Source: JAAYHV01 sp035268985 (GTDB lineage: Bacteria; Bacillota; Clostridia; Peptostreptococcales; Anaerovoracaceae). Taken from it: a DNA stretch of 64,000 nucleotides. Every line of letters starts with the position of its first letter. Position 1 is the stretch's first letter. A model generated the notes under the pieces. It made no database searches and was not told where the DNA came from. It saw nothing but the letters and a program-made list of their open reading frames with translations. The stretch spans positions 44,923 through 108,922 of the forward strand of contig DATFJV010000127.1 in the NCBI GenBank assembly GCA_035268985.1, read 5' to 3'. This document shows, in pieces, positions 1-8,456 of the stretch. Both the position numbers and the translations under genes were made by a program.

Positions 1-1
1 A

Positions 2-391
2 CTTGAGTTTCAATTCGTTGTTAGGGTCAACGAAGAGTTAGTCCATATAGATATAAAAGGTGAAGAAACTGGAACGTTGATAGGAAAAAGAGGACAAACT
101 CTTGATTCTATTCAATATTTAACAAGTTTAGCAATAAATAAAGATTGCGAAGAATATAAAAGAGTAATAATAGATGCAGAAAACTATAGGGAAAAAAGAG
201 AGAAAACTTTAATAAATTTATCAAATAGATTAGCTGATAAAGTTATTAGAACTCGTAGAAGCGTAAAACTTGAACCTATGAATCCTTATGAAAGAAAAAT
301 TATTCATTCCACATTACAGAGAAACGGAAGAGTAATAACAAGGAGTGAAGGTCAAGATCCTTATAGAAGAGTAGTAATTGAATTAAAATAA
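2..391 (+). CDS. jag: KhpB/Jag RNA-binding protein, 5' end outside window
   Basis: Only the C-terminal part is present; the frame is open from base 2 and its start lies upstream of the window. A KH domain with the GKRGQTLD loop is followed by an R3H domain (NRLADKVIRTRRSVKLEPMNP and the following helix). This is the SpoIIIJ-associated Jag/KhpB family, an RNA-binding partner of KhpA linked to cell-wall growth in Gram-positives. In Bacillota it normally follows rpmH-rnpA-yidC, so dnaA/oriC is expected a few kb to the left. A perfect hairpin follows the stop codon. Confidence 0.88.
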   Translation, partial: LEFQFVVRVNEELVHIDIKGEETGTLIGKRGQTLDSIQYLTSLAINKDCEEYKRVIIDAENYREKREKTLINLSNRLADKVIRTRRSVKLEPMNPYERKIIHSTLQRNGRVITRSEGQDPYRRVVIELK

Positions 392-394
392 AAA

Positions 395-417
395 AAAAGA
401 CCCTATAAGGGTCTTTT
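395..417 (+). terminator. Intrinsic terminator after jag
   Basis: A 10-bp perfect stem (AAAAGACCCT / AGGGTCTTTT) with a 3-nt loop ends in a short T run. It separates jag from mnmE. The A-tract on the left arm also gives a T tract on the opposite strand. Confidence 0.8.
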
Positions 418-434
418 AAATTTAGGAGATTAAT

Positions 435-1799
435 ATGGAAGACACAATTGCTGCAATATCCACTGCCATGGGAGAAGGTGGAATTGGCATAATTAGAATA
501 AGTGGAAATAGAGCATTGGATATTTTAATTGAAATATTTGATGGTGCGAAAAATAAAAAAATTAAAAATAGATATTTTAATTATGGTAAAATTGTAAAAG
601 GAAAAGAGACTATTGATGAAGTTTTGATAGTATATATGAAAGCACCTAACACATATACGTGTGAAGATGTAGTTGAAATAAACTGTCATGGGAGTATGAT
701 TTCTCAGAAAAAGATTTTGGCGTTAGTGTTGGAAAAAGGTGCAAGACTAGCAGAACCCGGAGAGTTTACTAAAAGAGCGTTTATAAATGGTAGGTTGGAT
801 TTATCTCAAGCAGAAGCGGTAATAGATTTAATTAAAGCAAAGACTGAAGTTGGTTTTGATGTGGCTGTAAACCATTTAGAAGGAGGTTTCAGTGGAGTAA
901 TAGCGGATATAAGAAATGATTTATTAGATGTGCTTGCTCAAATTACTGTTAATATTGATTATCCAGATGAAGACATTGAAGATGTTTTATATAAGACTTT
1001 AGAAAGTAATCTTAAGTTAATAAAAACAAAAATAGATGAATTAATCAATACGGCGGAAACTGGAAGAATAATCACAGAGGGAATTAATGTGGCTATAGTA
1101 GGAAAACCAAATGTTGGTAAATCTTCCCTTATGAATTCGATAATAGGAGAAAATAGAGTTATAGTAACAGATATACCTGGAACAACAAGAGATACTATAG
1201 AGGAAAAGGTTAGTATATCAGGGATACCTATTATACTAACAGACACTGCTGGAATTAGAGAATCGGACAATGAAATAGAGAAGCATGGAATAATGAGATC
1301 TAAAGACAAATTTAACCAAGCTGATTTAGTAATACTGGTACTAGATAATAGTAAAGACATAGAAGAAGAAGATTTAGTTATATTAAAACATATTAAGGAT
1401 AAAAAGGTATTAGTAATTATAAATAAAACAGATTTAAAAAACAAGATAAATAAGGAAAAGATACAAGAATTAATACCAAATGCAACCTTAATAAACACTT
1501 CGATAAAAAATAATGAAGGAATTAGAAATATTGAAATTGCAATTGAAAAGTTGTTTATAAAAGGAAATATTAAACAAAATAGCAGCTATACTGTAAATAA
1601 TATAAGGCATAAAGACCTTCTAAACAAAGCCGCATCGTCTATAAGCGATGGAATAGAACAGATAGAAAATTTTGTGCCATTAGAAATCGTGGAGATAGAT
1701 ATAAATAATAGTTATAGGGAGTTGGGAGAGATAATTGGAGAAACAGTGGATGATGAAATCATCGACAGGGTTTTTTCAAAATTCTGTTTAGGTAAATAA
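435..1799 (+). CDS. mnmE: tRNA uridine-5-carboxymethylaminomethyl(34) synthesis GTPase MnmE
   Basis: Length 454 aa, normal for the family. The N-terminal tetrahydrofolate-binding domain begins DTIAAISTAMGEGGIGIIR. A central G domain carries Walker A GKPNVGKSS (about residue 224), DTAG and NKTD. The C-terminus ends in the catalytic CLGK motif. With MnmG it installs the cmnm5 group on U34 of tRNAs. The ATG follows an AGGAG site with good spacing. mnmG starts 2 nt after the stop, so the two partner subunits are co-transcribed. Confidence 0.97.
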   Translation: MEDTIAAISTAMGEGGIGIIRISGNRALDILIEIFDGAKNKKIKNRYFNYGKIVKGKETIDEVLIVYMKAPNTYTCEDVVEINCHGSMISQKKILALVLEKGARLAEPGEFTKRAFINGRLDLSQAEAVIDLIKAKTEVGFDVAVNHLEGGFSGVIADIRNDLLDVLAQITVNIDYPDEDIEDVLYKTLESNLKLIKTKIDELINTAETGRIITEGINVAIVGKPNVGKSSLMNSIIGENRVIVTDIPGTTRDTIEEKVSISGIPIILTDTAGIRESDNEIEKHGIMRSKDKFNQADLVILVLDNSKDIEEEDLVILKHIKDKKVLVIINKTDLKNKINKEKIQELIPNATLINTSIKNNEGIRNIEIAIEKLFIKGNIKQNSSYTVNNIRHKDLLNKAASSISDGIEQIENFVPLEIVEIDINNSYRELGEIIGETVDDEIIDRVFSKFCLGK

Positions 1800-1800
1800 T

Positions 1801-3708
1801 ATGGAATTAAAAAAATGTAAAGAAAATAAAATATTCATGGGCGATTATGATATCATCGTTGTCGGTGCGGGACATGCGGGTTGTGAAGCAGGTTTAATAG
1901 CAGGAAGAATGGGAATGAAAACCCTTTTGTTTTCAATTAATTTAGAAGCAGTTGCTATGATGCCTTGTAATCCTTCAATTGGAGGTACGGGCAAAGGCCA
2001 TTTGGTTAGAGAAATTGATGCATTAGGCGGAGAAATGGGTAAAAATATTGATAAGACCTTTATTCAAAGTAAGATGTTAAATGTATCTAAAGGTCCTGCG
2101 GTGCATTCTTTAAGAGCTCAGGCAGATAAGAATCAATATCATTTGGAGATGAAAAAGGTAATTGAAGAACAAGAGAATATTGAACTTAAACAAGCGGAAA
2201 TAGTAGATTTAATTATAGATGAAAATAGGGTTAAAGGTGTTATTACAAGAACCGAAACATATTTTACATCGAAGTCTGTTATAATATCTACGGGAACATT
2301 TCTAGGAGGAAAGATATTTATAGGCAATAGTTTCTATGAAGGGGGACCTAATGGCTTAACGCCAAGCATGGTACTTGCTAAGAACTTACGAGAAGAAGGA
2401 ATTGGATTAAGAAGGTTTAAAACGGGTACTCCTTGTAGAGCTCTTTCAAAGTCATTAAATTATGATAAAATGAAAAGACAAGACGGAGACGATGAAATAA
2501 TTCCATTTTCATTTATGAATGAGAAGCTCCATAAGCAACAAGTTCCTTGTTGGTTATCTTATACAAATGATGATACCCATGAGGTAATAATGAAAAATAT
2601 TACTAAATCGGCGCTTTTCACTGGTAATATAGAAGGTGTCGGTCCTAGGTATTGTCCATCAATAGAAGATAAAGTTAATAGATTTAGGGATAAAGAAAGA
2701 CATCAATTGTTTGTGGAACCCGAAGGTCTTGATACTGATGAAATGTATATTCAGGGTATGTCTTCGAGTTTACCGGAAGATGTGCAAGAAAGTTTTTATA
2801 AAACTATCCCAGGGTTAGAAAATATTGAAATCGTAAGACCGGCATACGCCATTGAATATGATTGCATTGATCCATTAGATTTAAAGGTTAGTTTAGAAAA
2901 TAAAAGAATAGATAATCTGTATTGTGCAGGTCAATTTAATGGTAGTTCTGGGTACGAGGAAGCGGCAGCACAAGGGCTAATAGCTGGAATTAATGCTGTA
3001 AGAAAACTAAAAAATGAAGAACCTTTGGTTTTGGGCAGAAGTGAAGCATATATAGGGGTATTAATCGATGATCTTGTGACGAAAGGAACCAATGAGCCAT
3101 ATAGAATAATGACGTCTAGGGCAGAATATCGATTACTTTTAAGACAAGATAATGCTGATACTAGACTAACAGAAATAGGTTATAAATATGGAAGTGTTTC
3201 TGAAGAAAGATATAAAAAGTATCTTAAAAAAAAGGATAGGATAGATAAAGAAAGAAACAGACTTGATAATACGTATATTAAACCAGAAGAAGCAAATGAA
3301 TTTCTTAAAAAAATTGGAAGTTCGCCTATAAAGAATAGGATATCTTTAACCGAATTATTAAAAAGACCTGAGGTAACATATGAGGAATTGGAAAAAATAG
3401 ATTTTGGAGAACGACCGGAACTTGCTTATCATGAGATAACTCAATTAAAAGTACAAATCAAATATGAGGGATATATACAAAAACAACTGCTGCAGGTGGA
3501 AAAGCAAAGGAAGATGGAAAACAAGAAGTTAAATACAAGCATTAAATATCTTGGAATCAAAGGCTTGAGAATAGAGGCAGCCCAGAAACTTGAAAAGGTA
3601 AAACCTGTGACATTGGGGCAAGCTTCTAGAATATCTGGAGTATCACCTGCGGACGTAGGTGTTCTAATGGTGTATTTAGAGAAGGAAAAAAGAAATGGAA
3701 AAAAGTAA
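1801..3708 (+). CDS. mnmG: tRNA uridine-5-carboxymethylaminomethyl(34) synthesis enzyme MnmG (GidA)
   Basis: A 635-aa FAD-dependent partner of MnmE. The dinucleotide-binding motif VGAGHAGCEAG lies near the N-terminus, with MMPCNPSIGG and GTFLGG downstream, all typical of GidA. About 12 extra residues precede the conserved DYDIIVVGAG start. An internal ATG at 1837 is the alternative start, but neither has a strong ribosome site, and coupling to the mnmE stop favours 1801. It overlaps rsmG by 14 nt. Confidence 0.96.
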   Translation: MELKKCKENKIFMGDYDIIVVGAGHAGCEAGLIAGRMGMKTLLFSINLEAVAMMPCNPSIGGTGKGHLVREIDALGGEMGKNIDKTFIQSKMLNVSKGPAVHSLRAQADKNQYHLEMKKVIEEQENIELKQAEIVDLIIDENRVKGVITRTETYFTSKSVIISTGTFLGGKIFIGNSFYEGGPNGLTPSMVLAKNLREEGIGLRRFKTGTPCRALSKSLNYDKMKRQDGDDEIIPFSFMNEKLHKQQVPCWLSYTNDDTHEVIMKNITKSALFTGNIEGVGPRYCPSIEDKVNRFRDKERHQLFVEPEGLDTDEMYIQGMSSSLPEDVQESFYKTIPGLENIEIVRPAYAIEYDCIDPLDLKVSLENKRIDNLYCAGQFNGSSGYEEAAAQGLIAGINAVRKLKNEEPLVLGRSEAYIGVLIDDLVTKGTNEPYRIMTSRAEYRLLLRQDNADTRLTEIGYKYGSVSEERYKKYLKKKDRIDKERNRLDNTYIKPEEANEFLKKIGSSPIKNRISLTELLKRPEVTYEELEKIDFGERPELAYHEITQLKVQIKYEGYIQKQLLQVEKQRKMENKKLNTSIKYLGIKGLRIEAAQKLEKVKPVTLGQASRISGVSPADVGVLMVYLEKEKRNGKK

Positions 3709-4417
3709 TCAACTAATTGAATTAGCAAAATCCATTGAATTAGAGATAGAAGAAAAAGATGCAAAAAAAATTATAGAGTATATGATGGCAATCTTAGAGA
3801 AAAATAGAAACGTGAATCTGACGGCAATCAAAAATGAGGATGAATTTTTGAAAAAGCAGATAATTGATTCGCTAATGCTTTTAACGCAAAAGGATGTTAA
3901 GCAAGCAAAAAGCATAATAGATGTGGGTACCGGTGCAGGATTTCCAGGAATTCCTTTAGCAATTGCCATGCCCAACACGGAATTTTTGCTTATTGATTCT
4001 TTAAAAAAAAGATTGATAATAATCGAAGAGTTGTGTGAAAAATTTGATATTAGTAATGTTAAGATAGTTCATGCAAGGGCAGAAATGCTGGGAAAAACTG
4101 TAGAGCATAGAGAACAGTATGATTTGTGTGTTTCAAAGGCTGTTGCTCCGTTAAATGTACTTGTTGAATATTGCATTCCCTTTGTAAAATTAGGCGGCTC
4201 GCTGTACGCATACAAGGGAGGAAATGTAGCGGATGAATTAAAAAACTCACCAACAGCAGTTAAAAAGCTTGGAGGAAGCAAACCTTTTATAATAAATTCT
4301 AAATATGGTGGTATAAGTGGACTTGAAAACCATAACATTCTAAAGATAAAAAAAATAAAGAAAACGCCATTGATTTATCCTAGAAAAGAAGGGGTTCCGG
4401 CCAAAGAACCTTTATAG
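3695..4417 (+). CDS. rsmG: 16S rRNA (guanine527-N7)-methyltransferase RsmG (GidB)
   Basis: A 240-aa class I SAM methyltransferase. The SAM loop is DVGTGAGFPGIPLAI, followed by the acidic LLIDSLKKR strand and the VSKAVAPL segment typical of RsmG. It methylates G527 of 16S rRNA. The start lies inside the end of mnmG with a GAAGGA site upstream, so translation is coupled. No noc gene lies between it and parA; two parS sites follow the stop directly. Confidence 0.95.
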   Translation: MEKSNQLIELAKSIELEIEEKDAKKIIEYMMAILEKNRNVNLTAIKNEDEFLKKQIIDSLMLLTQKDVKQAKSIIDVGTGAGFPGIPLAIAMPNTEFLLIDSLKKRLIIIEELCEKFDISNVKIVHARAEMLGKTVEHREQYDLCVSKAVAPLNVLVEYCIPFVKLGGSLYAYKGGNVADELKNSPTAVKKLGGSKPFIINSKYGGISGLENHNILKIKKIKKTPLIYPRKEGVPAKEPL

Positions 4418-4418
4418 A

Positions 4419-4434
4419 TGTTTCACGTGAAACA
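4419..4434. promoter_or_regulatory. parS centromere site 1
   Basis: TGTTTCACGTGAAACA, an exact match to the 16-bp palindromic ParB/Spo0J parS consensus, begins 1 nt after the rsmG stop. It is the nucleation site where ParB loads and spreads for origin segregation and SMC loading. Confidence 0.95.
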
Positions 4435-4455
4435 TCTTCAATTGATTTTACATTA

Positions 4456-4471
4456 TGTTTCACGTGAAACA
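4456..4471. promoter_or_regulatory. parS centromere site 2
   Basis: A second exact copy of TGTTTCACGTGAAACA lies 37 bp from the first, start to start (about 3.5 helical turns). Both sit in the short gap upstream of parA, so bound ParB could also affect parAB transcription (inference). Confidence 0.95.
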
Positions 4472-4482
4472 CAAAAAATGGA

Positions 4483-4511
4483 TGGAATAATATTGTACAA
4501 TAGTATATAAT
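4483..4511 (+). promoter_or_regulatory. Putative parAB promoter with overlapping 12-bp palindrome
   Basis: A perfect -10 TATAAT sits at 4506-4511, with only a weak -35 (TGGAAT, 17-bp spacer). The perfect palindrome TATTGTACAATA (4491-4502) fills the spacer and could be an operator. The function is inferred from position only. Confidence 0.4.
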
Positions 4512-4545
4512 GATAGTTATTAAACTGGGGAGGCTAACATAAGAA

Positions 4546-5325
4546 ATGGGAAAAATAATTGCTATATTCAACCAAAAAGGTGGCGTAGGGAAAACCACCA
4601 CCAATATAAACCTAAGTGCATGTTTAGCATTGAAGGGGAAGAAAATATTAGTAGTAGATATAGATCCTCAGGGTAACACTACAAGCGGTCTAGGTATAAT
4701 AAAAAAAGAACTTCAAAATACTACTTACGAAATTGTTATCCAAAATGATTTTGATACGACAAAAACAATAATGAAAACCAAAATAAAAGGCCTTGATATT
4801 ATTCCTGCGAGCGTGGATTTGGCTGGAGCAGAAATTGAGCTAGTGAATATCGAAGGTAGAGAAAGACGTTTAAAAAAAGCTCTAGATAAAGTTCGGGATA
4901 AATATGACTATATATTCATCGATTGCCCTCCTTCTTTGGGACTATTAACAATAAATTCATTATCAGCAGTAGATAGCGTTTTGATTCCTATACAATGTGA
5001 GTTTTACGCGTTGGAAGGGGTAAGCCAATTGTTAAGCACAATTGACTTAGTAAAAAAGAAGATGAACAGAGACCTTGAAATCGAAGGAGTTATACTGAGC
5101 ATGTTTGATGGAAGAACAAATCTTTCTATGCAAGTAGTACAAGAAGTCAAGAAATATTTTGGAAACAAAGTTTATACCAATGTGATTCCTCGGAATGTAA
5201 GGCTAGCAGAAGCTCCAAGCTATGGAATGGCAATAACTGATTATGATCCGAAATCTTCAGGTGCAAAAGCCTATATGGAATTTGCAGACGAATTTTTAGA
5301 AGCGGAGGCATATAATGACAACTAA
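4546..5325 (+). CDS. parA: Chromosome partitioning ATPase ParA (Soj)
   Basis: A 259-aa MinD/ParA-type ATPase. The deviant Walker A KGGVGKTT is at about residues 10-17, followed by VDIDPQGN and FIDCPPSLGLLTINSL. It is the short Soj form without an N-terminal HTH. It works with ParB at parS to position origins and modulate DnaA. A GGGAGG site precedes the ATG. It overlaps parB by 11 nt. Confidence 0.96.
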   Translation: MGKIIAIFNQKGGVGKTTTNINLSACLALKGKKILVVDIDPQGNTTSGLGIIKKELQNTTYEIVIQNDFDTTKTIMKTKIKGLDIIPASVDLAGAEIELVNIEGRERRLKKALDKVRDKYDYIFIDCPPSLGLLTINSLSAVDSVLIPIQCEFYALEGVSQLLSTIDLVKKKMNRDLEIEGVILSMFDGRTNLSMQVVQEVKKYFGNKVYTNVIPRNVRLAEAPSYGMAITDYDPKSSGAKAYMEFADEFLEAEAYNDN

Positions 5326-6217
5326 AAAGAGTGGTTTAGGAAGGGGACTAGATGCCCTATTTGCAGATTCAGCACCAATAGAAGAGGAAACGGAGACACA
5401 TAAAAATATAGATATGGAAAATGATTCAGATCGAATTTGCTATATAGATATTAATGAAATAAGGGCAAATGCTTCCCAACCAAGAAAATATTTTGATGAA
5501 GATAAATTAAAAGAGTTAGCTTTATCCATAAAAGAAAATGGGGTTATTCAGCCGTTAGTAATTAGACATACAATAAATGGTTATGAAATAGTAGCAGGGG
5601 AAAGACGTTGGAGAGCTTCAAGAAAAGCGGGTATAGAAAAAATCCCTTGTATAATTAGAGATTTTGATGATAAGCAAAATATGCTAGTTGCAATAATAGA
5701 AAACATGCAAAGGGAGGATTTAAATCCCATCGAAGAAGCATTAGGTCTTAAACAAATGCTTGATATGCACGGACTAACGCAAGAAGAAATATCAATAAGC
5801 GTTGGTAAAAGTAGACCATACATAGCTAACTCTCTAAGACTTTTAAGATTGCCTAAAGAAATTCAAGATAATATAGCTATGAATAATTTATCTGCTGCCC
5901 ATGGGAGAACAATAGCAGGTTTAACAGATGAAAAAAAGCAAATTGCTTTATGTAATAAAGTTATTGACGAGGGCTTATCTGTTAGAGCAACAGAAAAGTT
6001 TTTATCAGAAAAGAAACCTAAAAAGAAAAATAAAGCCGAAGAAAAAAGTTCAGAGATTTTATCTGTTGAAGACGAATTAAAAACTTTATTTGGCACAAAA
6101 GTGTATATTAATGATAAAAGCAACAAGGGCAAAATTGAACTGCATTATTACAGCATAGAAGAATTAAACAGATTAATTGATGCTTTAAGAAAAGTAAAAG
6201 AAGATAGAAGAGGATAG
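5315..6217 (+). CDS. parB: Chromosome partitioning CTPase ParB (Spo0J)
   Basis: A 300-aa ParB. The basic N-terminus KSGLGRGLDALF is the ParA-stimulating segment. The ParB/Srx CTP-binding domain carries GERRWRA and the ENMQREDLNPIEEA box. A central HTH (LTQEEISISVGKSRPYIANS) reads parS, and a lysine-rich linker leads to the C-terminal dimer domain. The cognate parS sites are 0.9 kb upstream. Confidence 0.96.
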   Translation: MTTKKSGLGRGLDALFADSAPIEEETETHKNIDMENDSDRICYIDINEIRANASQPRKYFDEDKLKELALSIKENGVIQPLVIRHTINGYEIVAGERRWRASRKAGIEKIPCIIRDFDDKQNMLVAIIENMQREDLNPIEEALGLKQMLDMHGLTQEEISISVGKSRPYIANSLRLLRLPKEIQDNIAMNNLSAAHGRTIAGLTDEKKQIALCNKVIDEGLSVRATEKFLSEKKPKKKNKAEEKSSEILSVEDELKTLFGTKVYINDKSNKGKIELHYYSIEELNRLIDALRKVKEDRRG

Positions 6218-6218
6218 T

Positions 6219-7991
6219 ATGGAAAATAATTGTGAAGTTACTAGCATGATAAAAAATATACCTTTGCCTTGTTTTGTAGTTGATGAAAACGGAATCATAA
6301 TAGAAGCCAATGAAAAAATTGCAGAAGTTTTTGCATATGACGATTTGGACGGTGCAAAAATATTTGCGTTAACAGGAGTTAAGCGTGCAGAGCTGGTTGA
6401 GAGTATACAAGGAAAAAGAGAAACAAATATAGAGCGAAATAATAAAATGTTCAATTTAATTTCCGAAATGGATGAAAAAGGAAACCTTTATGTATATTTT
6501 ATGGACATAACAAAAAGAGAAGAATATAAATCCAGATATAAAAACAAAAAACCCGCAATTTTAATTATAGGTATAGATAATTATGATGAACTTATAGCCA
6601 GTGCTAGTTCTGATAATAAAATGCTAGTACCAATAGAAGTTGATAAATTAATTAGAAAGTGGGCATCTAAATATGATGCTTCAATTAACCGAGTTGGTGA
6701 AGATGAGTACATAATGTTTGTTTATAGAGAAAATGCAGAAGACATTATTGAAAGTAAATTTGAAATACTTGACGGAGTAAGAAAGATTGAATCTATGATT
6801 GATTTTCCAGTAAGTTTAAGTATTGGTATGGGTCTTTCTGGCGATTCTCCATCAGAAACAGAGGAATACGCTCAAGCAGCCATAGATTTGGCTATGGGTA
6901 GAGGAGGAGATCAGGCTGTAGTTAAAAATGGAAATAGAATGCATTACTATGGAGGAAAGCTTCAAACCGTAGAAAAAAGTAACAAAGGAAAATCTAGAAT
7001 AATAGGTCACGCATTAAAACAACTAATATTGGAATCATCTAAGGTAATAATAATGGGACATAAATGGCCAGACATGGATTGTTTTGGCGCTTCAATAGGA
7101 GCTTATAGAATATGTGAATCCTGTAACAAGGAAACCTATATAGTTATTGAAGAATATAATGAAGCTTTGCAACTTATATACAATCATGCGAAGGAAACAG
7201 GCAAGTATAAAGTAATAAGCAACGAAAAGGCAATTGAATTATGTAATGAAGATGCTTTATTAATTATAGTGGATACTCATAGACCAGGTCTGTTAGAATG
7301 TGAAGAATTGTTAAATTGTACTAATAGAGTGGCAATTATTGATCACCACAGAAAAGCAGAAGATGCGATAGAAGACACGACACTATCATATATTGAGTCT
7401 TACGCGTCATCAGCAAGTGAGTTAATTACGGAAATTATCCAGTATTCCTTAACCAAAAAGGACATCGATAAGTTTGAAGCAGAAGCTCTCTTGGCAGGAA
7501 TAACTGTAGACACTAACAGTTTTGCTACCAAAACAGGAGTTAGAACCTTTGAAGCGGCAGCATGGCTACGTAGAGCAGGCGCAGATACAGCAGAAGTCAA
7601 AAGGTTCTTTCAAATAGAGGCAACTTCTTTTCAAGCGAGGGCAGAAGCAATAGCAAATGCTGAATATTTAGATCACGGAATTGCTGTAGCTTTATCAAAA
7701 GGATATTCAACCGAAGCACAAATAATCAATTCGCAAGTAGCAGAGCAATTGCTTACGGTAAAAGGAATAAAAGCTTCATTTGCTATGGGAAAAAACGATA
7801 GAAATGTCACTGTTGTAAGCGCTAGGTCACTGGGTGATATAAACGTACAAATAATAATGGAGGAATTCAATGGAGGAGGTCATCTTACAGCAGCAGGTGC
7901 TCAAGTAGAAATGACACCAGAAGAGTTCTATAGTAAGTTAAAAGAAATATTGCCAAAGTATTTAGTGCAGCAACGAATTAAGGAGAATTAA
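6219..7991 (+). CDS. gdpP: GdpP-type c-di-AMP phosphodiesterase lacking membrane helices
   Basis: A 590-aa protein: PAS domain (about 10-105), degenerate GGDEF (about 105-245, with GEDEY where the GGDEF signature should be), DHH domain (MGHKWPDMDCFGASIG, DTHRPG, IDHHRKAE) and DHHA1 (GGGHLTAAGA). These domains match GdpP, which hydrolyses c-di-AMP. Canonical GdpP starts with two membrane helices. Here the PAS domain begins within the first 15 residues and no hydrophobic stretch precedes it. The ATG is 1 nt after the parB stop with AGAGGA upstream, so the helices are not simply lost by a wrong start. The gdpP-rplI-dnaB order is the usual one. Confidence 0.9.
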   Translation: MENNCEVTSMIKNIPLPCFVVDENGIIIEANEKIAEVFAYDDLDGAKIFALTGVKRAELVESIQGKRETNIERNNKMFNLISEMDEKGNLYVYFMDITKREEYKSRYKNKKPAILIIGIDNYDELIASASSDNKMLVPIEVDKLIRKWASKYDASINRVGEDEYIMFVYRENAEDIIESKFEILDGVRKIESMIDFPVSLSIGMGLSGDSPSETEEYAQAAIDLAMGRGGDQAVVKNGNRMHYYGGKLQTVEKSNKGKSRIIGHALKQLILESSKVIIMGHKWPDMDCFGASIGAYRICESCNKETYIVIEEYNEALQLIYNHAKETGKYKVISNEKAIELCNEDALLIIVDTHRPGLLECEELLNCTNRVAIIDHHRKAEDAIEDTTLSYIESYASSASELITEIIQYSLTKKDIDKFEAEALLAGITVDTNSFATKTGVRTFEAAAWLRRAGADTAEVKRFFQIEATSFQARAEAIANAEYLDHGIAVALSKGYSTEAQIINSQVAEQLLTVKGIKASFAMGKNDRNVTVVSARSLGDINVQIIMEEFNGGGHLTAAGAQVEMTPEEFYSKLKEILPKYLVQQRIKEN

Positions 7992-7995
7992 TAAA

Positions 7996-8442
7996 ATGTT
8001 AGTAATATTAAAAAAGGACGTTAAAGGAACAGGCATAGCAGGAGATGTTGTAAAAGTAAGTGATGGGTACGCTCGAAATATGCTAATACCAAAAGGAATG
8101 GCTGTTTTAGCTACGGATAAAAACATTAGAACCATAGAAAAACAAAAAGCTGTTTTAGAAGAAAAAAAGAAACAAGAGAAAGAAAAAGCTGAAGAAAAAG
8201 CTGAAGAATTAGAAGGAAAAAAGATTGTACTAAATACAAAGACTGGCGAAAATGGAAAGCTATTTGGTTCAATTACAAATAAGGATATATCCAATGCAAT
8301 AAAAGAAAGCGAAGGCATTGAAATAGACAAGAAAAAGATACTACTAAAAAATCCAATCAAACAAATTGGGGAATTTGAAGTAGAAGTAAAAATATATCCA
8401 GAAGTTGTTGCAAAGTTAATAGTTATTGTTAATGCAAAATAA
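7996..8442 (+). CDS. rplI: 50S ribosomal protein L9
   Basis: 148 aa. The N-terminal rRNA-binding domain has the conserved GDVVKVSDGYARNMLIPKG segment, then a long charged connecting helix (EEKKKQEKEKAEEKAEELEG) and a C-terminal globular domain. This is the normal bL9 length and layout. It starts 4 nt after gdpP and follows an AAGGAG-like site at the gdpP 3' end. Confidence 0.97.
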   Translation: MLVILKKDVKGTGIAGDVVKVSDGYARNMLIPKGMAVLATDKNIRTIEKQKAVLEEKKKQEKEKAEEKAEELEGKKIVLNTKTGENGKLFGSITNKDISNAIKESEGIEIDKKKILLKNPIKQIGEFEVEVKIYPEVVAKLIVIVNAK

Positions 8443-8456
8443 TCAAGGAGTCGGTT

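Noticed and set aside
959..1498. 179-aa open frame on the minus strand
   Set aside because: Lies wholly inside mnmE, with low-complexity Ser/Ile/Leu composition and no ribosome site: a shadow of the A-rich coding strand.
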